From positions 343,429,081 to 343,493,080 of the forward strand of contig JAUPFV010000001.1 in assembly GCA_036936605.1 (NCBI GenBank): 64,000 nt of DNA, read 5' to 3'. The notes below the pieces were generated by a model. It made no database searches. It saw only the letters and a program-made list of their open reading frames with translations, and was not told the origin of the DNA. The translations under genes were made by a program, and so were the position numbers. Every line of letters begins with the position of its first letter. Positions within the stretch are counted from its first letter, which is position 1. The stretch is from Limnanthes douglasii subsp. nivea. Its lineage: Eukaryota; Streptophyta; Magnoliopsida; Brassicales; Limnanthaceae. This document shows positions 1-9,943 of the stretch, piece by piece.

Positions 1-3000
1 GTCACACTAATGGAAAGCTTGTACGAGAACTCTGTTGTTGGCAAGTACCATACTTCTGGATCTTCTTGTTGTTCTACCTGTTTCAGTTTCAGCACTTTCT
101 CGTACTCACTTACATCGATCAGTTCCGTTGTCTCTGTCGGGAACGGCCAAGCTACAACTTCAGTTTGCTGTTGTTGAACCTGCGTCGGAGTAAGTAAGTT
201 GAACCCAGGCATGTCATCAATGGGTACCTAAAAAAAAGCAGCATAGTAAACTGTTAACATTACTTTTTAAATGTTTATTGAGAATACCAAATATCTACTT
301 ACGTCAACGTCCGTTTGGTCTTCCTCGATGGAGTCCAGTGTACGCCTCTTCTCGTTTGAAGTTTCAACAGCCTTGTCAACTTCTGTGTAAAATGATTGGG
401 TGCAGTCTACAAAGCTATCTTCAGCCAATGGTGTAACTGATTGGACAATAAGATCCTTCGATGCTGCTTTCTGTTGTTGTGGTGTTGCGTACGAAGATGG
501 CTCAAGCTGTGACACTTTTTCAATCTTCTCTGCGGATTGATCTCCTCTGTTGAAAATTTGTATCACCTTTAATGGAGACACAGCTTGCGATAGTTGTTCG
601 CACTTTGCTGCTGTTCCAGTCCCAGTGAATACAACTAAGCTAGAGTGTCGTGTGTCTTCAGGCTCCGCTGTTTCGACTTCCTAAAAACATAACAAAGGAA
701 ACCATTAATTGCGAGATTAACTATCAGTCATATATGATATTCAAATACAACTAAGCTATTTAACATCCACTTACATCTTCAGCAACATTGTGAGAGACAG
801 GTTCTGGAACCTGTAGTTCTGTTGCTGCTATCTCCAACAATGTAGTTGCTACAGCTATGTCATTTTCTCCTTTGTCCTCCCCTTTATCTGCATTCTTTCC
901 TTCATCGACGGTTTTTGGCGACTCCTCCAACTGTCGTTCCATTGTTTTCGTTCCTTCCTTGGATCCTTCGTCCAACAAATCAATCTCGTCCACCGTCAGC
1001 TGCTGCTGTTCAACCTCGTTGTTTCCAACTCCAGGTCCCTGTGCAGGTACCAAAACTACATTTTGCGCACCGGCAGCATGAGTTAGGGGTGGTAATTCTT
1101 CTGCCACATCCCGTTTCCCATTACCAGCGTCACAACCACTTGTTGTAGTCCCTTTTGGCTTCCTAAACACATCAACAACAACAGCATCCTGTGTAGTACT
1201 CTCTTCCATTGGTTCAACACGTGTTTTGGGTTGAACATCCCCTCCATCAACTTCTTCTTTGTCCTCCTCTGATACGTCCTTTTCTTTTTGTTCAGCTTTG
1301 TCAAGCTCCTGTTGTTCTTCTGTTTTATCCTCCCCATCAACGTCATTTTCTTATGTTGCTTTTTCTGTTTCAGTTACTACATGCCTCCGAGTTCTTTTGT
1401 AAACCAGTGTTTTCTTAACCACATTCTCAGGAACGTTTGCATCTACGGTTTCAGTAGCATCCTCATCATAGCGGCAAAATGGCGAGGATAAGGTCAACAG
1501 CAGTTGTTGATCCTCACCATCCACTCTTGAGTGGACCATCTCCAGCTTTTGTTTCAGGTCCTCCATATCTTTCTTCAACTTTTCCACCTGAATCAAACGA
1601 GCATACGAAATTGTTATATTTTTGTTAACAGTGATAGATACATCATACTTCGTTGATAGACAAATTCATTTTAACAAACATACAGATGTTATTAGTACTT
1701 AGAAAACATGCTAGCACTAACCTCTTAGTTTCTTTCCTCAAGGCATGTTTTAAGCCTCTTGTTTTCAACTTTCAACCGGCGTATCCGGCTTCTTTTTTTC
1801 AGTTTTTTGCTGTCACGCAAAACCGACTGCGACAGCACTCCAAAACTAGGAATCATACTAGACCTACGTTTTTTTGGGTTTTTCAACCTCTCCCCTTTGT
1901 TTTTAGAAACTGTTGCCTTCCTCTCCACAATGAACTCCCCCAACGTAACATCATCTTCAACCTCAATCATTGAACCTAAGCTCTTCTTACTACCAGCTCC
2001 GTCATCTACCTTCAGTCTTGTACTTCTGTTCGCAACAGATTTCTTTCTTTTCCTACTCCTCTGTTCGCTTGTTTCTCCAGCCCCTACACGGACTGTCATC
2101 CGCGAATCATTTACTCCATAAACAAAACATTCCGATGCTGTAAACACCAACTCCCCGCCGACAACCTAGGAAATACAGTAGTAATATACATTGAGCAGCC
2201 CAATATTATAATCATTACTTATAATATTCACGGCTTCGATTTGTACGTAATACTTTGGTAGATATGATATCAGACATTGCTATATGTATAAACCAAACAC
2301 CAACGTAGTATTATACTGCTAAATCACTGATAGATATAATGTACTACTACAGTAGATGTGTACATAAACATGCAGGTTTTCGTATCATCAACATATGCGC
2401 TTTGTTTCATACCACAACATTGACATTGCTAAGTGAGTTGCATACCTCGTCGTCCCTGAGCTCACCGACCAACTGGATCATTTCGAATGTCGACTCCTTG
2501 CCCTCTAGCCCCCACCACTTGTAACATCTAGGGATTATGTTTGGCCTTGGTATGTCGACGTTCATCGAAATATGCTCCATAAGAAACGGCTGCACTTAAC
2601 ATAACTAACCATTAAAAAAACCATTTTCGTAACAGGCATGCTGATCATAACACACTATACTTACAAAAAGCAGAGCAACGCATCCGATAACTCTAGAAGG
2701 ATGGCCGGCCTTAATACATCTGTCTAGCGATTGTGAAGCTTATCCAAGATGGCTCCAGACCAGTCATAGTCGTTTATCTTGTCGAGATTCTCCACGTAGA
2801 AGATTGATGTCCACCCAATAACGTCGCCCGACACTGAAAAGAACAGTGTCGAGCATATGAAAAGTATCAGGAGCCGAGCCACATCCTTTGCTTCATCCTC
2901 CCCTCCTTCGCTGACTGCTTTCTCGATTGCTTCCTACAAAAATATCCAAAATAATTACAACAATACAGAAATAACAATTAAAAGCATCCACACCTAGTAA

Positions 3001-3774
3001 GACATTAGATAGATATGATTGCATACATACCCTATCTGTTTGTTACACGCTCTGATATCTATCCCTGTATACATTGCTATCTATGCTGCTACCCTCTGAT
3101 ATCCACCCTATTCAACATTGCTATCTATGTTTCCATCTTATACATTAGGTCTACATTGTCTGTTCTTTTAATGTTACCATAGCTCTGATATCTTAGTGTT
3201 CATAGATTGCGATTTATAGCAATCTATTTATAGTGATGTGAAACTGTACCGGCATTTCATCAACCTACTGAGCCTGCAACATGAACTACAAAACAACTAC
3301 ATTCTCACATACTCTATTTACCTTTATTAGCGCGTTGGAAACTGATTTGTCGTTCGTTGGCCCGCTTCTCCTCGTCCTTGGACTCAAAAAATATTTCTTC
3401 ATCAAAATCGAATCTAACTCGGCTCCATCGGCGTACCGAGCGATAAATCCACCAGATTTGCTCATCGGCATCTCTTCGTTACCGTGTCTGAGGCCAAATA
3501 TCGCCTTAACATCTTTCTTCGTCAGCCTCACATGCTTTTGTCCAATCTTGAAAGCCTTCCATCTGACGTCGTATAAATTGCAGATCGCCTCGATCAAGTG
3601 GTGGAACTTTTTAAGCTTCAGAACCTCGTTCCTCAAGTCGTAGGAGGTTTTGAGGAAGGTGTAGAAAGGGGTTCCACGAGCAGCCTCGATGTGTTCAGCT
3701 TTGATTATATCCCGTCTCAGTACGTTGATTATGCCAACCAACCCAGAGCGGTAGAATACTCCTGTTTTCGTCAT
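1..3774 (-). pseudogene. Mutator-borne plant-mobile-domain/DUF1985-like gene, broken, 3' end outside window
   Basis: I reconstructed seven coding exons from GT-AG junctions: 3322-3774, 2665-2933, 2446-2589, 1722-2165, 775-1587, 303-680 and 1-227 (continues left). Exon 1 encodes 151 residues starting MTKTGVFYRSG and containing VRLTKKDVKAIFGL, the kind of motif found in the N-terminal DUF1985/plant mobile domain of Ulp1-protease-type genes carried by Mutator-like elements. Exon 2 (LLILFICSTLFF...) continues this domain. Exons 4-6 are lysine- and glutamate-rich, low in complexity and probably coiled coil. A catalytic Ulp1 domain, if present, would lie left of position 1, so that part of the name is inference. 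Defects: one base is missing in exon 2 near 2741 (reading resumes at SLDRCIKAGHPSR), a TAA at 1725-1727 lies one codon before a splice donor, and a TAA at 1351-1353 is followed by open frame. All other junctions keep frame, so the decay is recent or partly assembly error. Confidence 0.7.
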
Positions 3775-4921
3775 TTTAACCTGTTAACGTTCACATAATA
3801 AGCTAGTTAGTAATTACATGGTAAATAAAACAATAACACTAAGCAGCCACTGCATTACGAAGATTTGTAGAAGTGACCAGAATCTTATACTTATCCCCTA
3901 GACGTGCTGTCTGACATGTAAACTACTATCAGAGCCTGATATATAATACAAGATACATTGCTAGATGTTTGACGATACCTAAATACACTGACAACATTTG
4001 AAACAGCAGAGCTATAGCTGTGATAGCCGATTTAACACGTTCACGATTCAACAAGGCCAGGTTCAAATCCATGGCGTCAGAAAGGTAAACTAAATACTGA
4101 TAGATAATACAGTTCATATTGCTAGATATGGACCAACCCTACGTAAACTCACGATGCTTAAAACAGCAGCCTCACAATGCATACAACAACAACATCCTCA
4201 CTACCAATACAACTCTCACGTAACGTCGTCCGGTCGAGCAACAATAACAAATCGCCTTACTCACTACCGGAGTATTAGACATCATACAGCCTGGACTATC
4301 AATGTAAAACAACCTATAAATCGACGCATATGAATCGAACAGAGACAGTGGTAGATACCTGGTTTTGTTCGAAGGCGTAAGGGATAACAGAGACACTGGG
4401 CGGTGGTTCCAAATATCGAAACAGAGACAGACACAGTGGTTGCTTCGAAGGTTAGTCGTCGGCGGTGGTTGCCCGGTTGAGTTCTGAAATTTCGGACCAG
4501 AGACAGAGACAGTGGTTACCTGTCGCCGGTGGTTCGCCGGTTGGTGTACGAAATATCGGAGCAGAGACAGAGACAGCCGTAACTCGTCGCCGGTGGTTCG
4601 CCGGTGGGTGTCAGAATTATCAGAACAGAGGGGTGAATTGATATCGCCGTTTACGTTTGCTTTCAAAAATGACTTTTGGGTTCGCTCTCGTAAAACGTGT
4701 TTCTCTCTCTTCAAATTTAGAAATGTGAAAGTGGGGGAAATTGGAACCTAAAAGTCTGATTAGAAGGTGAAAAAAAGTGGGTTTCACCAAAACAACCCCT
4801 TTTATACCCTTGAGGGTATAATTGTCCATATATTGGCTCTAGGTAGTTTATGAAACTAGTCCAAAAACGGGTACCATTTTGGTATTTGATACTTGAGAAG
4901 GTATTTAGGGGTACTTTTCTC
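3775..4921 (-). mobile_element. 5' leader and terminal end of the Mutator-like element
   Basis: The coding start at 3774 is preceded by a splice acceptor (GTTAACAG then GTTAAA before ATG), so the leader contains at least one intron. The outer end at 4911-4921 reads gagaaaagtac on the minus strand. The same 11 bases open the element at 49795 on the plus strand, which carries a homologous first coding exon about 1.1 kb inside once a SINE insertion is discounted. This fits one family of Mutator-like elements with shared ends. The partner end of this copy is outside the window, so a target-site duplication cannot be tested. Confidence 0.5.
4336..4632 (-). repeat. Degenerate 63-78 bp tandem repeat in leader
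   Basis: Units built around cagagacagagacagtgg followed by a cgccggtggttcgccggt segment recur near 4340, 4385, 4420, 4498, 4561 and 4622. The last three are spaced about 63 bases apart. The array is clearly more GC-rich than its surroundings and sits in the untranslated leader of the Mutator-borne gene. Its function is unknown; it could be a promoter or leader repeat of the element. Confidence 0.65.
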
Positions 4922-5467
4922 TTTTTTTAATACTTTTTTATTTAAAAAATTCAATAGTTTTATTATTAATACCAGATTTATCCTTACTAGTTATTATATA
5001 TATAATTGTAATTAGGGCTAGGCTAAAATAAGACCCGTTTTTTCTATAACGAGACCCGGTTATAGTGAGACCCGGCTTGGCTATAACGAGACCCCTCTTA
5101 TTTACAAAAATGTCATCGATATAAATACAAAAATTCTCAAATTCTACAATTTTCTTTCTTCGAAAACCCTAACTCTCTCTAATCCAATATTTGAAAATGC
5201 TAGATATTTAAAATCCAACTGCATAGACTTGTTAAAGTATGAATTCTCTACACCATTGTGCTATTTTTTTTAAAATTTGGATCTATATTTGTAGTGATAT
5301 TTAGAGTTTATTTTTCGGATATAAAAATCGAATTTCCACTACTTGTAGTTGTTGTTTGGTTGTTTGATTATATGTATATGCTTAATTAGATCGTTGGCTT
5401 CAATTTGGTATAAATTTTGCTCGATTTGACCCTGTAAAACTTTGAGATTTGCATGTGGATATTCTGA

Positions 5468-5509
5468 AACAGGCATTTCCACGCACGGCTGTGCGTGGAA
5501 ATGTCTGTT
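5468..5509. repeat. 19-bp stem inverted repeat, 4-base loop
   Basis: Arms 5468-5486 and 5491-5509 pair over 19 bases with one mismatch (a G-T wobble in RNA) around the loop ggct. The arms contain ccacgcac, the motif that also recurs in the direct repeats at 5971-6060 of the same element. Confidence 0.85.
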
Positions 5510-5846
5510 CTTTTTTATTTATATATATATATATAATTTATAATAATTTCTAATAATTATAATCATATATTATAATTATAATCAATTCAAATTTCTAATA
5601 ATTTATAATTTATATAATTTTTTATATAATTTATAATTTATATAACTTTTTATAAATTTATAATCATATATTTATATAATTTTTTTTACTAAATTTTATA
5701 TAATTATTAAATTTAATATATTAAATAATTAAAATCTTTGAAAATAAAATCAGTAAAAAATATAAAAAATATTCACCATCGTTTCTTTTAGAATGTTCAA
5801 TCTCCACGTGTAGTTAAAAATTGTAAGAATACACACGCTAAATTCG

Positions 5847-6074
5847 GCAGAAAGTGTTTTCAATTGGCAAAATTCGGCATGGAATAGTATTTTGAATTGA
5901 CAAAACTCTGCATGAAAGCGCAAAAAATTGACAAAATTCGGCATAAAAGCGCAAAGATTTGACCAAATTCACGCACGAACATGCGTGATTTCGGCCAAAT
6001 CCACGCACGAACATGCATGATTTTGGCCAATTCCACGCACGAATGTACGAAACGGCGCACGAAAAGGTGTGAAT
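5847..6074. repeat. Degenerate direct repeats inside element A
   Basis: Two related short motifs alternate. From 5847 to 5950 units containing aaaattcggca recur four times at irregular spacing. From 5968 to 6060 units of about 30 bases containing ccacgcacgaacatgcgtga recur about three times. The minus-strand open frames here (FHAEFCQF-type repeats) are by-products of this structure and are not claimed as genes. Confidence 0.7.
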
Positions 6075-6502
6075 TTATGTAAAAATATAATTTTTTCCTC
6101 AAGCCATATATTTAGAGATGATTTTTTTTGTTTTTTTAAGTTCATGGGTTTATGGGTTTATGTTGAATATTAGAGAGATAGGTAGTTGAGAGAGAAGGGA
6201 AAGATAGTAAAAATGTATGTGTTTGAGCTTTAAAGCCTATGATTTATAGTTGAATTTATTGTTTTTTGAGTTAACGGGTTTATGGATTTTTGGGTTTTTT
6301 ATGAAAATTAGAGAGAAAAGTAGAGAAGAGAGAGAGAGGAGAGGAGGTAAAAATAAGATGTCCAAAAAATTATGGTTTTTATATTTAGTGGCATTTTGGT
6401 AATTTTACGTTTTCAGAAAAAATCAAGATTTGGGGTCTCATTATAAAGAAAAAGGGTCTCATTTTAGCCGTGCCTTTTTAATTATGTTACCAATTATAAT
6501 TA

Positions 6503-7488
6503 GGGCTAGGCTAAAATAGACCATTTTTGGCTATAATGAGACCCCTAACTCAAAAAAGAATTAGATAATGTGAAATGACAATTTTACCCTTTATATATAA
6601 AACAAAACTTTCTCTCTTAGTATCTTAATTAACCAATCTTAAAACTTGTCCTTTTTTTAATAATATTCGTGTACTTTACTAATATTAGAGTTAAATTATG
6701 CATCTAAATTATTGTTGTTTTTCCTAAAACCATGAGTTTCAGGTAAACATTTATGTTCGGTGTTTCTGTTTATGTCTGATATCATGCTTTATATTTATTT
6801 ATCCTACCTTGAATTTTATTTGGTAATTATTACTTACAAAAGTTATTTAGTCTACCAGCTCAATCACGTACAGAGATGGATGGTGGGTTTTATAAACAAG
6901 ATGCTCTAAGCCTAAAATGACCGGTTTTGCTCGAATATTCAGCTTCTGGATAAGCTTCAAGACTGCAATTGAAGAAGAAGGTGTTGATATTGTATACAGA
7001 ATCGCCCCATATAGCAACCTTCACAATTCGAAATCCAAGAACCCTAGATTTCTAAAAATTCAACCAAAATCAACAAAATTCATATCAAAATGTTGATAAT
7101 CAGTAGACTAACAAATATCTACAACTTATTTAAAGAAAAAACAACAGCATATAGATGAAAATCGGACTTTTGAGGCAGAACCCTAAACTCTAAATATCAC
7201 TAAAAATACTAAAGTAAACTGCTTAAAAATTACATGAATAGGTAAACGATTCGTACCTTAACGTGTTTGTAATGTCGTATTTGAGAAATCTTGGTTTTTT
7301 TTTCTGGATTTTGAGATCTTTTGATAGAGAGAAGAGAGAAAGAAGAGAGAAAAGAGGGTTTGTGGCTCAAAATTCAGCTTTTATATCATGGGTAAATGAG
7401 TCTTTTTTGGGTCTCATTATAGCCAAATAGAGTCTCATTATAGAAGGGTCTTATTATAGCCAAATGAGGTCTCAATTTAGCATTGCCC
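6503..7488. mobile_element. Non-coding terminal-inverted-repeat element B with perfect 9-bp TSD
   Basis: The element starts gggctaggctaaaatagacc and ends ggtctcaatttagcattgccc. It is flanked on both sides by ttataatta (6494-6502 and 7489-7497), an exact 9-bp target-site duplication. The terminal regions contain repeated tataatgagaccc blocks that pair across the element. Ends and duplication length fit a non-autonomous Mutator-like element. The interior (about 6880-7250) contains non-repetitive sequence that could be a captured host fragment, but I cannot name a source gene. Confidence 0.8.
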
Positions 7489-7769
7489 TTATAATTATTA
7501 TGATAACATATATTTTTTTATTTGCGTATAACCTTTTTAATTTACAACTTTTAAAGTTAATTATAATTTCAAAGTTAAATTCCATATTAAATTGGTGGTT
7601 CACTTCTTCTATATGGTATTAGATATTTTAAAAAATGTTGTAATAAAATTAATTAAAATTTCAAAATTAAAAAAAGAATTATAATTTACTTTAAAATATG
7701 GTAATTAAAATCTCAAAATTAAATAACATATTATAAAATCCATTCATATCCAAAACTCAAAGTCAATAT

Positions 7770-8123
7770 TGGTCTGGAAAATTTCAGTGGAGTGATTTCG
7801 TCAGGAGTTTTGTAACGTTTCAAGGGTATTTAATGTTTGGGTAGTTTGTAGTGAGAGATTTGAGCTGTCTGGTTGTATTAAATGTTCATTACCCTTGAAA
7901 GTGTTTGGTATTTATGGACCTCATGGGTTTACGGTCAAACTCATGAAACCGAGTCAAATTCAAAGGCCTATTAGTTTATTAAGCAGGTTAGTAATTAGCT
8001 GAGTCATAAAGTGATTAGTTTTTAATACTTTAGTCCTGTTTGGGATGATTCAGTGGGTGATTTTTCTCCGAAATGCCCCTCTCCGGTTTCTACAGTGAGT
8101 GGTGAGAAAATCCGGACTCATCA
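7770..8123 (-). mobile_element. Stranded Ty3/gypsy 3' LTR with polypurine-tract remnant
   Basis: The stretch aligns by eye with the LTRs at 57950-58390 and 58631-59100: it shares gtatttaatgtttgggtag, cattacccttg, ggtatttat, agtgattag and the terminal ggactcatca. On the minus strand the LTR starts TGATGAGTCCGG. Immediately outside it, gtagccccattaat resembles the ggagccccttttttag that abuts the 3' LTR at 59100, so a trace of the purine tract remains and this is a truncated 3' end, not a clean solo LTR. The left boundary is approximate. Confidence 0.7.
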
Positions 8124-9484
8124 GTAGCCCCATTAATATGTCGCATAAACACTGCGATAAACACCATGCTCATCACATGTTTCTAAGTCTTCTATTATTT
8201 TGAGGTTTGCTAGATTTGTGTTAAAAGCATTTGAGATTTAAGATTACATTTGGTTATGTTGTTAGTGTTCGGGTAAATTAGTTGTAAAATGTTAGATTTC
8301 TGATAGAGTTTTAGATTAGGGAAAGTTTTTGTGAGGATGACAATTGCGTAAATATCTGGTAAGGAAATGTTAGTTTTGAGTTTTCAAATTCTAGTTCGAA
8401 AAGAAGAGGACTTGAGAGATCCAACAAAATGTGTTTAATTTCAAATCTAGATATTTCAATTTGGTTTTCTACTTTTATGATTTGTTAACAAATGTAAAAA
8501 TAAAATAAAATATTTTATAAAAATAATGATAAATCTTAATATATTCTTTTTAAAAGATATTTAAAAAAATACAATATAACAAAATGAAATCTAAATATTT
8601 AAAAGATATTTTGAAAAATAATTTAAAAGATAGATTAAAATAAAATAATATTTACTATATGATTTGTTTTTTAAATAAATGAAAATAATTATTATCTATT
8701 TTTTTAAAATGCGGTTAGAAAAAAAAATGCTATTAAATAATTTTTTAAATGATATTAGTAAAAGAAAAAATTATCCAAAAAACGCAAAGAATTTGCCGGA
8801 AATCCAAAAACTTAGAAAAAAAAGAGAGTTCCAAAAAATGAATGAATCTCATTATTTCGATTAAAGTAGTTTTACTTAATATGTAAACAAGAAAATTAAT
8901 TAATATGTGATTTAATATTCATGATATATTTTTAATATATAATTTTAAAATACACGACCAAAATATTTCATATCGAGCAGTTCTCAATAAAAAAGACTAC
9001 TGAAAATAAAACAATTCAGTATATAAAACAGTGTATAGGTTCTAAAAAGTTATTTTAATTTCAAACAACATATAGCATACCTTAACATTTAGGTATCTAT
9101 TCGGACCCCCTTTTTTATATGAACTTGAGTCCTACGGTTTAGTTTGAGATCTAATATTTCCAAACCCAAATTATTTACGTTTGTGAATTAGCCGTTTCTA
9201 CGGACACTATTTTTATATGTCCATATACTAGTATTATTTTGTATATATAATTCGTTATTTTCCCATTTCTCATTACAATTTTTTTTTATAAAAAACTTGA
9301 ATTCGACTTCGTCAATGGATCATAGTTTTAATGTGGCGGAAAAAATTCAGTCGGATCGAATCGGTCTTTATCTTCCAACTTTACCATCCATATTAACATT
9401 TCTCATCACCTATACTACATCACTATTAAAATAATTAATTAAATAAATATTATACCACATCCCCCTTTTGGTTTTAATCCGATC
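8124..9484. other. AT-rich intergenic DNA
   Basis: Apart from the first dozen bases, which are retroelement remnant, I see no gene or recognisable element. The sequence is strongly AT-rich with simple A/T runs. A 61-codon open frame at 8679-8864 is lysine- and asparagine-rich and looks like chance. Confidence 0.6.
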
Positions 9485-9716
9485 AAAATTTTCGTTCTTC
9501 CTATTATAATTTTCTTTACATATGCTCTCATGAATATGATATATAAAGAATCTACAACCGTGAAAGGATGGTACATAGATTATTACGTTCATTTTGAAGC
9601 GAGAATTTTCGTTCTTTGTGTAATAATTTTCTTTTAGGTATGCTCATGAATATGATATATAAAGAATCTACAACTTTACAAGGATGGTACATAGACTATT
9701 ACATTCATTTTGAAGC
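9485..9716. repeat. 116-bp tandem duplication
   Basis: Copy 1 (9485-9600) and copy 2 (9601-9716) are adjacent and similar along their whole length. Both contain attttcgttct, catgaatatgatatataaag and aaggatggtacatag and end in cattttgaagc. Differences are scattered substitutions and small indels, so the duplication is not very recent. It lies just downstream of the allantoate deiminase gene. Confidence 0.9.
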
Positions 9717-9943
9717 AATAACCTTTAGTTTCCTTTATTAAATAAAACACACAATATTCTAACTACAATTACTAAGAAAAACTCTAAATTCATTTGGACC
9801 AACGTTTTGGAGCTTGTTTCTGAAACCTACCAATCGGAGCGAGGGCATGCACACAAGCTCTTCCTATTGTTTAATTACCAAACAGACGAGACTTATGTAC
9901 CATAATACTTAGTTACATGAATGTGTATGACTGATGTTGTTAT

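Larger units (their letters stand above)
5025..6475. mobile_element. Non-coding terminal-inverted-repeat element A (Mutator-like)
   Basis: The left end begins gggctaggctaaaat and continues with several gagaccc blocks. The right end is the imperfect inverse (gggtctcattttagccgtgcc). Flanking 9-mers are ttgtaatta (5016-5024) and ttttaatta (6476-6484), eight of nine identical, which suggests a 9-bp target-site duplication as made by Mutator-like elements. No coding capacity is visible. The interior is AT-rich and holds a long hairpin and a family of cacgcac-containing repeats listed separately. It is closely related in its ends to element B, 27 bases to the right. Confidence 0.65.

Noticed and set aside
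5750..6102. Minus-strand open frames with repeated HAEFCQF-like peptides
   Set aside because: They arise from degenerate direct repeats in a non-coding transposon; overlapping frames, no homology.
8679..8864. 61-codon Lys/Asn-rich open frame
   Set aside because: AT-rich sequence, no motif, no neighbouring gene structure.
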